DNA of 64,000 nucleotides from Chondrosia reniformis (taxonomy: Eukaryota > Porifera > Demospongiae > Chondrillida > Chondrillidae): contig OX359202.1 in the NCBI GenBank assembly GCA_947172415.1, positions 5,318,899 to 5,382,898 of the forward strand, read 5' to 3'. Shown piece by piece: positions 48,557-58,800 of this stretch. The position numbers were made by a program, and so were the translations under genes. The notes under the pieces are model-generated. The model made no database searches and was not told the origin of the DNA. It was given only the letters and a program-made list of their open reading frames with translations. The first letter of the stretch is position 1. Every line of letters starts with the position of its first letter.

Positions 48557-49239
48557 GGTTGCCTCACTCCTGTAGAGAGGAACAACAGATAAAACACATG
48601 GCTAACTATAGCTATATAACTTATGTAGCTGCACATATATATTGATTTGTGTATGAGGTTAAAGTTGTGATATATTAATTGTAATTCAAATTCACTATCT
48701 AACAAGTCTAGCCCATAGTCTCGCGTAGGCAGACTGCATGCTTCCCCCCTGAAAGCGGTCTGGCTACGCGAGACTACTACTTCTTCGTACTCCGGTATTT
48801 ATTGGGCTTCGCTCGAGCACATTTGATAAAGTCATGTGACATGCCGCGTACGCATACAGGCAAAATGTAATATCATTATTCCGATCATTAAAGATTTATA
48901 ACTGCTTATAATTTAGAAACTATCAAGGAAATGATTTTATGAGTTCAAAGAACTCCTACAACTGACAGCCAAATAATAAACATTAGACATTACCATTACT
49001 TACGTTGTAACTCCTAGCTACGTAAGTGACCATTTTGTTAAAATGGCGCATAACAGGTAGATATAGATGAAGATGAAAGCGATTTGGAGTTCTCTAATTG
49101 TGAGGGTAAGAAATAGTATATAGATATCAAAATGATAGTGCAAATGTTTTTGATATAAGGACAAGCATATCTATCTTAATTTTGTAATTTATACATATGT
49201 ATACGTATAATTATGTGTATAAACTTTGCTATCATGTAG
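48557..49239. other. Spacer between duplicated units
   Basis: Holds the likely 5'UTR of copy 1, a small hairpin at 48717-48774, and about 180 bp of sequence (48936-49116) not shared with the other junction. No supported gene. Confidence 0.6.
48717..48774. repeat. AGTCTCGCG hairpin element
   Basis: AGTCTCGCGTAGGCAGACTG faces an imperfect inverted copy (CGGTCTGGCTACGCGAGACT) across a short loop. Also present in the second unit at 54171-54228. Confidence 0.8.
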
Positions 49240-49503
49240 ATATTTCACTATTCCACCTGGTAATATTGGGTTATATGATCCGACAATAATAAGGAATAGA
49301 GGTATGATAAGCACGTATCAACGGGAGGCCTTTGTTAAAATTGGCTATCATATTATAGCAAGTTTGGTGATATTATACAGGTAGGTATGTGTACCTATGT
49401 ACATATGTGTAGTATTGCATGTGTATACATTATAATACTGATTGAATATGTCTCTATACTATTACTTCTTCTCTGTAGTTTTATTGCGTCAATTATATTC
49501 TAA
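49240..49503 (+). pseudogene. CNIH4 3' fragment (exons 4 and 5 only)
   Basis: Exon 4 (49240-49380) is identical in sequence to the parent exon and keeps its splice sites. Exon 5 (49479-49503) differs so that SFIAAIIF becomes SFIASIIF. Exons 1-3 and the promoter are absent, so it is a duplicated remnant rather than a working gene, unless transcribed from elsewhere. Confidence 0.9.
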
Positions 49504-50154
49504 TACATCAGTGTTAGGGAGATTAATCGTTTGCATCTGTTCCAACTGTAATAATGTTCTATATATAATATTCTTTAGATTTCCAACAACACTTGATTCG
49601 TGTAGTCATTAATTCTTTAAGAATAACCATATACAATTACATATTCTGTTAAATCACTCAAGATGATCCTTGGGGTCAAAATATCTAAACCAAGAAGAGA
49701 CAACAAAACTGCATCTTTAGATGTTCTAAAAGTCAAAAGATGAGAATAATTAATCATCGGAAGACATTACTTGCATAGTTTGGAGGGGCTACATATACAG
49801 CCCCCCGCTTCCTAGCTACATACGCCAGTACAATATATTAAATCCTGCAGCTGCATGCATGATCATGAATCACTATATACATTGCATGCATGGAAGTCTG
49901 CATGAGTTGCATGATCTTATATATATATAGCCAGTGGATTTACATGATATGTATATATAGAAACGCATGCATGACATCAGAATATAAATATTAATAGAAA
50001 TCAGTATTACAGTACTAGTGTAGGATGCAAATTATATATATATATATATAAGCTTAAGTACAAATTAAAGGTCTTTAAGTCACTATAGCTTTAATATTAA
50101 CATAAACACTATCCATTGTAGCTGATTCAGCCATTTCATCACATGCATATGCAT

Positions 50155-53100
50155 CTATCGTTCCCCATTTATTTCTTCTCTTTCAAGCTGTGCAGACTGC
50201 TCTAACGGTTGCACATGCAGCTCCTCATAATTTCCTATACATGCCTTCATTCTAATGTAAATATTCTTTACAATATAGTTATAGCTCACATAGCAGATAA
50301 GTATAAAAGCCGGTAACAAGATTAATGCAATATAGAAGTACAAGAAGACGTTGACGTTGTCGGTGTGAACACTTGCGATAAACTGCAACTTAGAAAAAAT
50401 CAAAATACCTTTCAAAACATTAATGAGGACAAGAAGTAAAAGGTTAAGCGTTTCAATTTGATTATGTCTTGGTTCCTCAAAGGGATGAACCATGCAGTGG
50501 AGACCTAAAATTATAGACAAAAAGAACTGAAGGAAAGCCATTCTCTGGATAGAAGGAAAAAATGCAAATATTGCCCATGCAATGGTACGATAGAGAAGAT
50601 AAAGAGCTGAAAAGAAGTAACGATTATCTTTGTATCCTTTGTATAGTGAATCAAGTAAAGGTCGCCGTTGACATCCGATGTAACATTTGCCCACCATTGG
50701 AAACTTCTTTGCTCCCATGGGTAAGAGAGAGTGATAGAGGAGAAACAATGGCAGCATTCCTGAGACAACAATGAGCAATAATGCCACAATAAAATATACA
50801 TCATAGCTATTCCATGAGACATTCCCTTGACCAGAGGCTACATACATGTTTCCATCAATACCAGAAATTGTTAAAGAGGTAATTGAGGATCCATTAGATA
50901 CCTGAATGGATCCCTTTGATAGCAATTTAAATGAAACCTCAGTAATCTTTGCATATGACAGAATTACCAGTGTGGCAAAGCCATCTGCCAATCGACCATT
51001 ACTGGCATATTTTCTGTTCAAATTTCTCACCTTATTTCTGCATTTTGCCCAAATATTATTCAGAACTGAATAGCAACGTGGAAATTCACTTTGTGCAACA
51101 GCTCCCTTTGCCATCAGCATTAACACAATCACTACTAAAATCTTGTTTCCTTCTAACAGCACCGTTGTCAGTGGGGTGGTGTACCATAACATGCACACAT
51201 AGGTCTTTATAACAGCAAAAAACTTGAAGTGCCACACATCATAGATTGTGCCAAGTGGTGGATATTTCAAAACTTTATAATCAGTCTCGTACATCAGGAT
51301 AGTTGGAAGAATACTGCTATAGAAGACAAGCGAGTGCATACCACCCTGAGTGATGCTCAGGCCTAGAAACAGGATCAAACTGCAAAAGAGAACTAGCACT
51401 CCATTTTCTAGTACAAAGTACATTACTCCACCAGCTATATTCTGAGTCTCATTGTTGGAGATAGTACAGCGAGTACACTCGACCTGTCCCATTGACACAA
51501 GCTGAGGCATGTACCCCTCTTCGCACTGTCCACATAGCAAACCTCTTCGCCCTGGGACACAGTTTGTGGTCACTGATCCTTCTAGTAAGGGCAGGTAGGT
51601 CATTGTAGTATTGCAGTAACCATCGGGACATGAACCAATTGCAAAATATTTTGTAGATTTATTGCCCGTCATCTCAATATGATGACCAGCCCAATAATAT
51701 GCATCTACAGTAATAGCACTGTCTGAACAAGATTCCAATCCAGTCAAAGGAGGATCACTACCTCTAGTGTCTGGAACATCTCCACAAACACAGGAGGAAT
51801 CCCGAGGAACATATCCATCAGGACAGGTGAGTACTTCATATCTAATGTCGGATTTTTTAAATGTACTGTACATTGTTGAAAATGAGATATGTAATTCCTT
51901 TGTAGAGGTAGTAGTGGAATTTGATTTGAACTGAATAGTGCCATCAGTGTGTGTGATCCACTCTGCCAGAGAGATGTCTGGATCCACTGAATCCTGTATC
52001 TGTGCTACCAGGGCAACATCTGATTGACGGCCTAGTTCATCTCTACTTGTCACAGGAACCTCGATAATTTTCCCAGGAAAGGCAGAAAGAGTTGAATCAT
52101 TATAATTAGTGTAAATAATGCCATCAGTTGCAATACTGTTGTTTTTACTAGAAAAGTTAAACACGTGTGACCAGCTGCTAAAGACTTGGTGGACAGCGTC
52201 ACTGACATTCAGTGTTTGTCCCACATTCACATAAGGATAGATACATGGAAGGAGAGAGGTGGAGTAGATGTCATTACCATAATGCTTGGCTCTATTATTG
52301 ACAAAACTAACTCTAAAACCCCAATCTCTTGGATTAGTATAATAATTCTCTGGTCTAATGAAACAACTCGCATAATACACTGCAAAGGCCTTTCCTACGT
52401 ATTCTGCATATATTGCTCCACCTCTTATTTTAGCAGTATTATTTTCAAAATGAACACATGCACCTTCCAGCATCTTCAAATAGGCATAGCCGCTTAACAA
52501 GATGGCTCCACCAAAGTCTGCCTCATTTTCCATAAATGTTACAGTTGCATTCCTATTTACAGTGATACTTGATGCAATAGCTACAAGAGCAGAGCGGTTG
52601 TTATGTAAAAACCATGAACTTCCTGTAAGTGAGACTGGAATGTGATCAACGTATAGAGCCCCAAATCCCTGTTGATTACTAAAGGTTCCAATAAGACCCA
52701 TTATATTTTCCTGGAATGTTCCATTTTCAAATTCAACAGTAGATAGAACTCCAATATCAGAACCTTGCCACAGATGAAGATTAACAGCAGAGCCAAACAT
52801 ACCATAATTTTTCTCCCACATACAGTTTCTAAAAATCATCTTATTAGTGGAAACAGGGCTTATCTCTTTTGTAGTGTAAAAGGATGCCCCGCCTCCATTC
52901 ATACATATATTGTTAGTAAAGTTACAACTGATCACTTCAATTAAGTTGTTCTGAATAGAGTTCTCTCCAATGATCACAAACCCAAGTCGAGCCCCGCCTC
53001 CGGCTAAACCACTATTTTCGTGCTCTCTCTCTTGATAGAAACAGAAATTCAAGTAAAACCAACTGTAAGATAAGTAAACTGAATTATTGTGAGTGTCATC

Positions 53101-54015
53101 ATGAAACTCAACAAACACTCCGCCTCCCCATTGTGCACTATTATCATAAAATGTGCAATTTTCAATAAATATGTTAATATTATTAGCATTTCGCTTAAAG
53201 AATATGGACAAACCACCTCCTCTTGAGAAGGCAACATGATCCACTTGGTGTGGGACTATGAAAGTAGTCTTGTTATGATTCACCATCACAGCAGTGTTGC
53301 TTCTGAAGTCACTATGACGAATAAAGTAGTTTGTAAAGCTATTGACAGGAGCTGTACAATTTTCACTTGTACTTTCAATATCTTCACAGTAGGTGAATTC
53401 AATGTATAATCCCCCACCTCCTGGATGATCATTCCTGTTTACTGAGTTAAGGTAGTTATAAGAAAGAGTGCAACCTTGAACTAACACACGGCTACCAATC
53501 ACATTGTACATTGTAACTCCAACAGCACGATTGTCATTTATGGTTACATTTAAGAGGTAAAGGTTTTCAATCTTCTCAAAATACAAGGCTGACCAGAATT
53601 TGAATGTAGCATTGTGTGTGATCTGCTCCACATGGCTGGTACTGTTGCACAATGTAGCACAACCAGTAAATGTGATATTTCTGATTGTAACATTGTTCCC
53701 CGTAATGCCCAAACCTGCTTCCTTCTCACACGTAACAACTGTTGCATTGCTGCCTTGACCTGTGATAATAACTTGGCTATACACCAAGTTTAGTCCTCCG
53801 TAGGTTGAAGGTTCCCTCTCCAGTGTAAAGTGTCCACTACTGATATTAAGACATACGGATTGATTGGATGTCTTCAGTGCCTCATTGAGGGGTTTACTGG
53901 TTGTGTTATAGTTGACTACACTGGCTGCAGAAGAGCAGTCAGGCACTGGAATGTCTTGGCCGGCAGACAGGTGGACTGCACTTGTGAAGATAAATAGTAG
54001 TAGCAGTGTTGACAT
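50155..54015 (-). CDS. Beta-helix ectodomain, multi-pass membrane protein, copy 2
   Basis: Intronless, 1286 codons, about 95-96% identical to the neighbour at 44705-48556 with the same layout: signal peptide, GGA/FxxN beta-helix, Cys-rich juxtamembrane part, about ten membrane segments and an acidic tail. By eye about 40 substitutions fall in the first 850 residues and about 14 in the last 430. Clusters occur at about 165-250 (CTLSYNYLNSVNRNDHP; DFRSNTAVMVNHNK) and in short indels (NYNDSTLSAF; NVNVFLYF). It lacks the first Met of the MMST pair. The reading frame is fully open, so both copies look functional. The CTCTCTACAG acceptor-like site before the start is conserved. Confidence 0.88.
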   Translation of the reverse strand: MSTLLLLFIFTSAVHLSAGQDIPVPDCSSAASVVNYNTTSKPLNEALKTSNQSVCLNISSGHFTLEREPSTYGGLNLVYSQVIITGQGSNATVVTCEKEAGLGITGNNVTIRNITFTGCATLCNSTSHVEQITHNATFKFWSALYFEKIENLYLLNVTINDNRAVGVTMYNVIGSRVLVQGCTLSYNYLNSVNRNDHPGGGGLYIEFTYCEDIESTSENCTAPVNSFTNYFIRHSDFRSNTAVMVNHNKTTFIVPHQVDHVAFSRGGGLSIFFKRNANNINIFIENCTFYDNSAQWGGGVFVEFHDDTHNNSVYLSYSWFYLNFCFYQEREHENSGLAGGGARLGFVIIGENSIQNNLIEVISCNFTNNICMNGGGASFYTTKEISPVSTNKMIFRNCMWEKNYGMFGSAVNLHLWQGSDIGVLSTVEFENGTFQENIMGLIGTFSNQQGFGALYVDHIPVSLTGSSWFLHNNRSALVAIASSITVNRNATVTFMENEADFGGAILLSGYAYLKMLEGACVHFENNTAKIRGGAIYAEYVGKAFAVYYASCFIRPENYYTNPRDWGFRVSFVNNRAKHYGNDIYSTSLLPCIYPYVNVGQTLNVSDAVHQVFSSWSHVFNFSSKNNSIATDGIIYTNYNDSTLSAFPGKIIEVPVTSRDELGRQSDVALVAQIQDSVDPDISLAEWITHTDGTIQFKSNSTTTSTKELHISFSTMYSTFKKSDIRYEVLTCPDGYVPRDSSCVCGDVPDTRGSDPPLTGLESCSDSAITVDAYYWAGHHIEMTGNKSTKYFAIGSCPDGYCNTTMTYLPLLEGSVTTNCVPGRRGLLCGQCEEGYMPQLVSMGQVECTRCTISNNETQNIAGGVMYFVLENGVLVLFCSLILFLGLSITQGGMHSLVFYSSILPTILMYETDYKVLKYPPLGTIYDVWHFKFFAVIKTYVCMLWYTTPLTTVLLEGNKILVVIVLMLMAKGAVAQSEFPRCYSVLNNIWAKCRNKVRNLNRKYASNGRLADGFATLVILSYAKITEVSFKLLSKGSIQVSNGSSITSLTISGIDGNMYVASGQGNVSWNSYDVYFIVALLLIVVSGMLPLFLLYHSLLPMGAKKFPMVGKCYIGCQRRPLLDSLYKGYKDNRYFFSALYLLYRTIAWAIFAFFPSIQRMAFLQFFLSIILGLHCMVHPFEEPRHNQIETLNLLLLVLINVLKGILIFSKLQFIASVHTDNVNVFLYFYIALILLPAFILICYVSYNYIVKNIYIRMKACIGNYEELHVQPLEQSAQLEREEINGER

Positions 54016-54170
54016 TATGTTTGCCTCACTCCTGTAGAGAGGAACAACAGATAAAACACATGGCTAACTATAGCTATAAAACTTATGTAGCTGCTATTAT
54101 ATTGATTTGTGTATGAGGTTGAAGTTGTGGTATATTAATTGTAATTCACTATTTAACAAGTCTAGCCCAT

Positions 54171-54228
54171 AATCTCGCGCGTAGGCAGACTGCGTCCCCT
54201 CTGAAAGCGGTCTGGCTACGCGAGACTA
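54171..54228. repeat. AGTCTCGCG-type hairpin, second copy
   Basis: Same inverted repeat as 48717-48774, with small differences (TCTCGCGCGTAGGCAGACTG on the left). Confidence 0.75.
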
Positions 54229-54350
54229 TCTACTATCCACACCTGAACGCATATAGGCAAAATGTAATATCATTATTCCGATCATTAAAGATTTATAACA
54301 GCTTATAATTTAGAAACTATATATGTTTACAAAACTCGATCAAGGAAAGC

Positions 54351-55880
54351 ATCTCTTTAAATGGGGGCCATTTAACGAATAATAAAGTAACTACAGCTGT
54401 ATCTAGAACATAGCAAATGAAGACTGCATACCGTTCTGGGTCGATGCCGTTTCTTTTGTGATTGATGTATACCAAATCAGTCTACAAGAGAGAAGTAGAT
54501 CTATTGGGGAAAGTCAATTTACCAACAACTAATGGGGTCGGATATCGATATGCGAATCGATCTCGGCTCAAGTCCGGAAAACCACGTACAGTAGGAAGTC
54601 GATTATCCGACCGGAGGTTAGAAAGCGTCCGTTCTACCGAAAAATGATACATTTATTATTTTCCAATTTCGACTCAATCTTGAATGTGATCCCTTATCTC
54701 TCACAATACATTAACTTTGTATACCAGAATTTAATATACATTGAGGGCTGTCACTCTATCAAATGGAGAGATATGAAGCTAAATCTTTGTGTCAGCATTC
54801 ACAGACATCTAATAAAACCGGCCTAGTTGAAATATCGATCATTGACATTAATATCGTACAGGCGATAAATATCGGACCTCTCACTATATCTAGTTTTCTG
54901 TATCATGAAAAGTCGCTCTCCTCCCTCCACCTAGACACATACAGGCTTTTATCCTTTTGCCACAGTTTTGAGATGTATTGGAAATACTGCGTATGTGTGT
55001 AAAATTGCTTGGAACGATTCACTGGTCTGGAATTAAAGTGGAATAAATTGACGATTTCTCGAAAATAGTTGGGATCAGAAAAGTCGTTCTCCTCGGTCCA
55101 TTAAGACACTTACAGGATTTTTTTCGCTTTTTCCAGTTTTCAGGTGAACCACTAATACTGCCTATGTCTTTAAACTTGCTTGAAACAATTCACTGATCTG
55201 GAAATAACGAGAAATATATTAAAAAAGGTCCCAACCACAACCGTTTTCTTTGGACAAAACTTCATATAAATAGAAGCGAAAAACCTTATATAATAGGCCT
55301 ACCTGGACACATCTCTATGGTGGTTGCGGTTCCCATAGAGGTTGGTAGCGCTTAGACTCTGAAGCTGTCTCCTAATCGGTTGGTGCCATAGAGACGTGCT
55401 CACCAATAATCCGGATTTCGGGGGGGTTCCACGTAATGTGGGATTGGCATCTGATATCTAAGGATTCATATGAGTCGGCCATATCGAGAAGAACTGGTTC
55501 TTCTCACGCAAGTGACACCCAAAGTTCAACTCATAATGAACGTTACCACCGATCCCGGCCTCTGAGCGTCGTGGATGGTAGCGTTCGGTATGGTCCAACT
55601 TTTTTCCTTTGGAGTTTCGTTGGCTGTCGATTGGCGAAATTTTACTTTAACGACATCCATATAATATATATGGGTAGATACTACTTCAGCAAAAATCAAG
55701 CACTACACAGTGCATATCCACGTGTATGAGAAATCTTTGAAAGCGTTCTAGTTTTTACGATTCACAATAGTAAGCAAAATTTGTCTACCACTCAAGGTCG
55801 GCCATTTACAGTATTGCGCAATTATGCGTCAATGAACCATATATCAACTATGTAGTTATAGGTCTGACTCAGACACTATG
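54351..55880. other. Transition zone between duplication and satellite
   Basis: Contains a lone satellite monomer (about 54690-54820), two degenerate units about 170 bp apart (about 54905 and about 55080, sharing GTCGYTCTCCTC, ACAGG and GCTTGRAACRATTCACTG), and the repeat copy at 55300-55610. Small ORFs here (for example 54462-54647) have no recognisable content. Confidence 0.6.
55300..55610 (+). repeat. GC-richer dispersed repeat, copy 2
   Basis: Matches the reverse complement of about 20000-20180: ATCGGTTGGTGCCAT, GTGCTCACCAAT, and ACGTTACCACCGATC. Confidence 0.6.
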
Positions 55881-58800
55881 TACCTGTATAATGGAAAGCT
55901 ATGAAGCCAATACTTGGTATCCCGCATTCACAGACATCTATAAAGCATGTCCAATGAGTTTTTGAAATTTTGAAGTAAGTCAATATTTGCCCTATATATA
56001 TTATATCTCTCACCATAAATTAAGTTTGTATACCAGAATTTAATGTACATTTAGGGCTGTAACTCTGTAAAGATATGAAGCCAATACTTTGTGTGAGCAT
56101 TCACAGACATCTATAAAGCATGCCCAATGAGTTTTTGAAATTTTGAAGTAAGTCAATATTTGCCCTATCTCTCGCCATACATTAAGTTGGTATACCAAAA
56201 TTTAATGTACATTTAGGGCTGTAACTCTGTCAAATGGAAAGATATTAAGCTATCTCTTTGTGTAAGCATTCACAGACATCTATAGAACATGTCCAATGGG
56301 TTTTTGAAATTTTGATGAAACTTAAAATTTGCCCTATCTCTCACCATACATTAACTTTGTATACCAGAATTTAATGTACATTGAGGGCTGTCACTCTATC
56401 AAATGGAGAGATATTAAGATATCTCTTTGTGTAAGCATTCACAGACATCTATAGAACATGTCCAATGGGTTTTTGAAATTTTGATGAAAGTTAAAATTTG
56501 CCCTATCTCTCACCATACATTAACTTTGTATACCAGAATTAAATGTACATTGAGGGCTGTCACTCTATCAAATGGAGAGATATTAAACTAAATCTTTGTG
56601 TAGGTATTCACAGACATCTATAGAACATGTCCAATGGGTTTTTGAAATTTTGATGAAACTTATATAAAATTTGCCCTATCTCTCACAATATATTAACTTA
56701 GTATACCAGAATTTAATATACATTGAGGGCTGTCACTCCATCAAATGGAGAGATATTAAGTTAAATCTTTGTGTAGGCATTCACAGACATCTGTAGAACA
56801 TGTCCAATGGGTGTTTGAAATTTTGATGAAACTTATATAAAATTTGCTCTATCTCTCACAATACATTAACTTTGTATACCAGAATTTAATGTACATTGAG
56901 GGCTGTCACTCTATCAAATGGAGAGATATTAAGCTATCTCTTTGTGTAAGCATTCACAGACATCTATAGAACATGTCCAATGAGTTTTTGAAATTTTGAT
57001 GAAACTTAAAATTTGCCCTATCTCTCACTGTACATTAACATTTTATACCAGAATTTAATGTACATTGAGGGCTGTCACTCTATCAAATGGAGAGATATTA
57101 AGCTATCTCTTTGTGTGAGCATTCACAGACATCTATAAAGCATGCCCAATGAGTTTTTGAAATTTTGAAGTAAGTCAATATTTGCCCTATCTCTCACCAT
57201 ACATTAAGTTGGTATACCAGAATTTAATGTACATTTAGGGCTGTAACTCTGTCAAATGGAAAGATATTCAGCCAATACTTGGTGTGAGCATTCACAGACA
57301 TCTATAAAGCATGCCCAATGAGTTTTTGAAATTTTGAAGTAAGTCAATATTTGCCCTATCTCTCACCATACATTAAGTTGGTATACCAAAATTTAATGTA
57401 CATTTAGGGCTGTAACTCTATCAAATGGAGAGATATTAAGCTATCTCTTTGTGTGAGCATTCACAGACATCTATAAAGCATGCCCAATGAGTTTTTGAAA
57501 TTTTGAAGTAAGTCAATATTTGCCCTATCTCTCACCATACATTAAGTTGGTATACCAGAATTTAATGTACATTTAGGGCTGTAACTCTGTCAAATGGAAA
57601 GATATGAAGCCAATACTTGGTGTGAGCATTCACAGACATCTATAAAGCATGCACAATGAGTTTTTGAAATTTTGAAGTAAGTCAATATTTGCCCTATCTC
57701 TCGCCATACATTAAGTTGGTATACCAAAATTTAATGTACATTGAGGGCTGTAACTCTGTCAAATGGAAAGATATTAAGCTATCTCTTTGTGTAAGCATTC
57801 ACAGACATCTATAGAACATGTCCAATGGGTTTTTGAAATTTTGATGAAACTTATATAAAATTTGCTCTATCTCTCACCATACATTAACTTTGTATACCAG
57901 AATTTAATGTACATTGAGGGCTGTCACTCTATCAAATGGAGAGATATTAAACTAAATCTTTGTGTAGGTATTCACAGACATCTATAGAACATGTCCAATG
58001 GGTTTTTGAAATTTTGATGAAACTTATATAAAATTTGCTCTATCTCTCACCATACATTAACTTTGTATACCAGAATTTAATATACATTGAGGGCTGTCAC
58101 TCCATCAAATGGAGTGATATTAAGCTAAATCTTTGTGTAGGCATTCACAGACATCTATAAAGCATGCCCAATGTGTTTTTGAAATTTTGAAGTAAGTCAA
58201 TATTTGCCCTATCTCTCACCATACTTTAAGTTGGTATACCAGAATTTAATGTACATTTAGGGTTGTCACTCTATCAAATGGAGAGATATATATTAAGCTA
58301 AATCTTTGTGTAGGCATTCACAGACATCTATAGAACATGTCCAATGGGTGTTTGAAATTTTGATGAAACTTAAAATTTGCCCTATCTCTCACCATACATT
58401 AACTTAGTATACCAGAATTTAATGTACATTTAGGGCTGTAACTCTGTCAAATAGAAAGATATGAAGCCAATACTTGGTGTGAGCATTCATAGACATCTAT
58501 AAAGCATGCCCAATGAATTTTTGAAATTTTGAAGTAAGTCAATATTAATATTTGCCCTATATCTCACCATTCATTAAGTTGGTATACCAAAATTTAATGT
58601 ACATTTAGGGCTGTAACTATATCAAATGGAGAGATATGAAGCTAAATCTTTGTGTAAACATTCACAGACATCTAGAGAACATGTCCAATGGGTTTTTGAA
58701 ATTTTGATGAAACTTATATAAAATTTGCTCTATCTCTCACCATACATTAACTTTGTAAACCAGAATTTAATATACATTGAGGGCTGTCATTCTATCAAAT

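Larger units (their letters stand above)
43146..48935. repeat. Tandem segmental duplication, copy 1
   Basis: Aligns with 49117-54350 almost base for base outside a 0.5-kb difference. It starts in CNIH4 intron 3 (CAAAATGATAGTGCAAATG) and ends past TTCCGATCATTAAAGATTTA. Contains CNIH4 exons 4-5 and one beta-helix membrane protein gene. Confidence 0.93.
49117..54350. repeat. Tandem segmental duplication, copy 2
   Basis: Counterpart of 43146-48935 in the same orientation. Lacks the 0.5-kb block and CNIH4 exons 1-3. Confidence 0.93.

Noticed and set aside
49040-49115. Coding-like start (ATGGCGCATAACAG) with an acidic stretch
   Set aside because: The ATG frame stops after five codons and the acidic stretch is in another frame; no consistent splice model.
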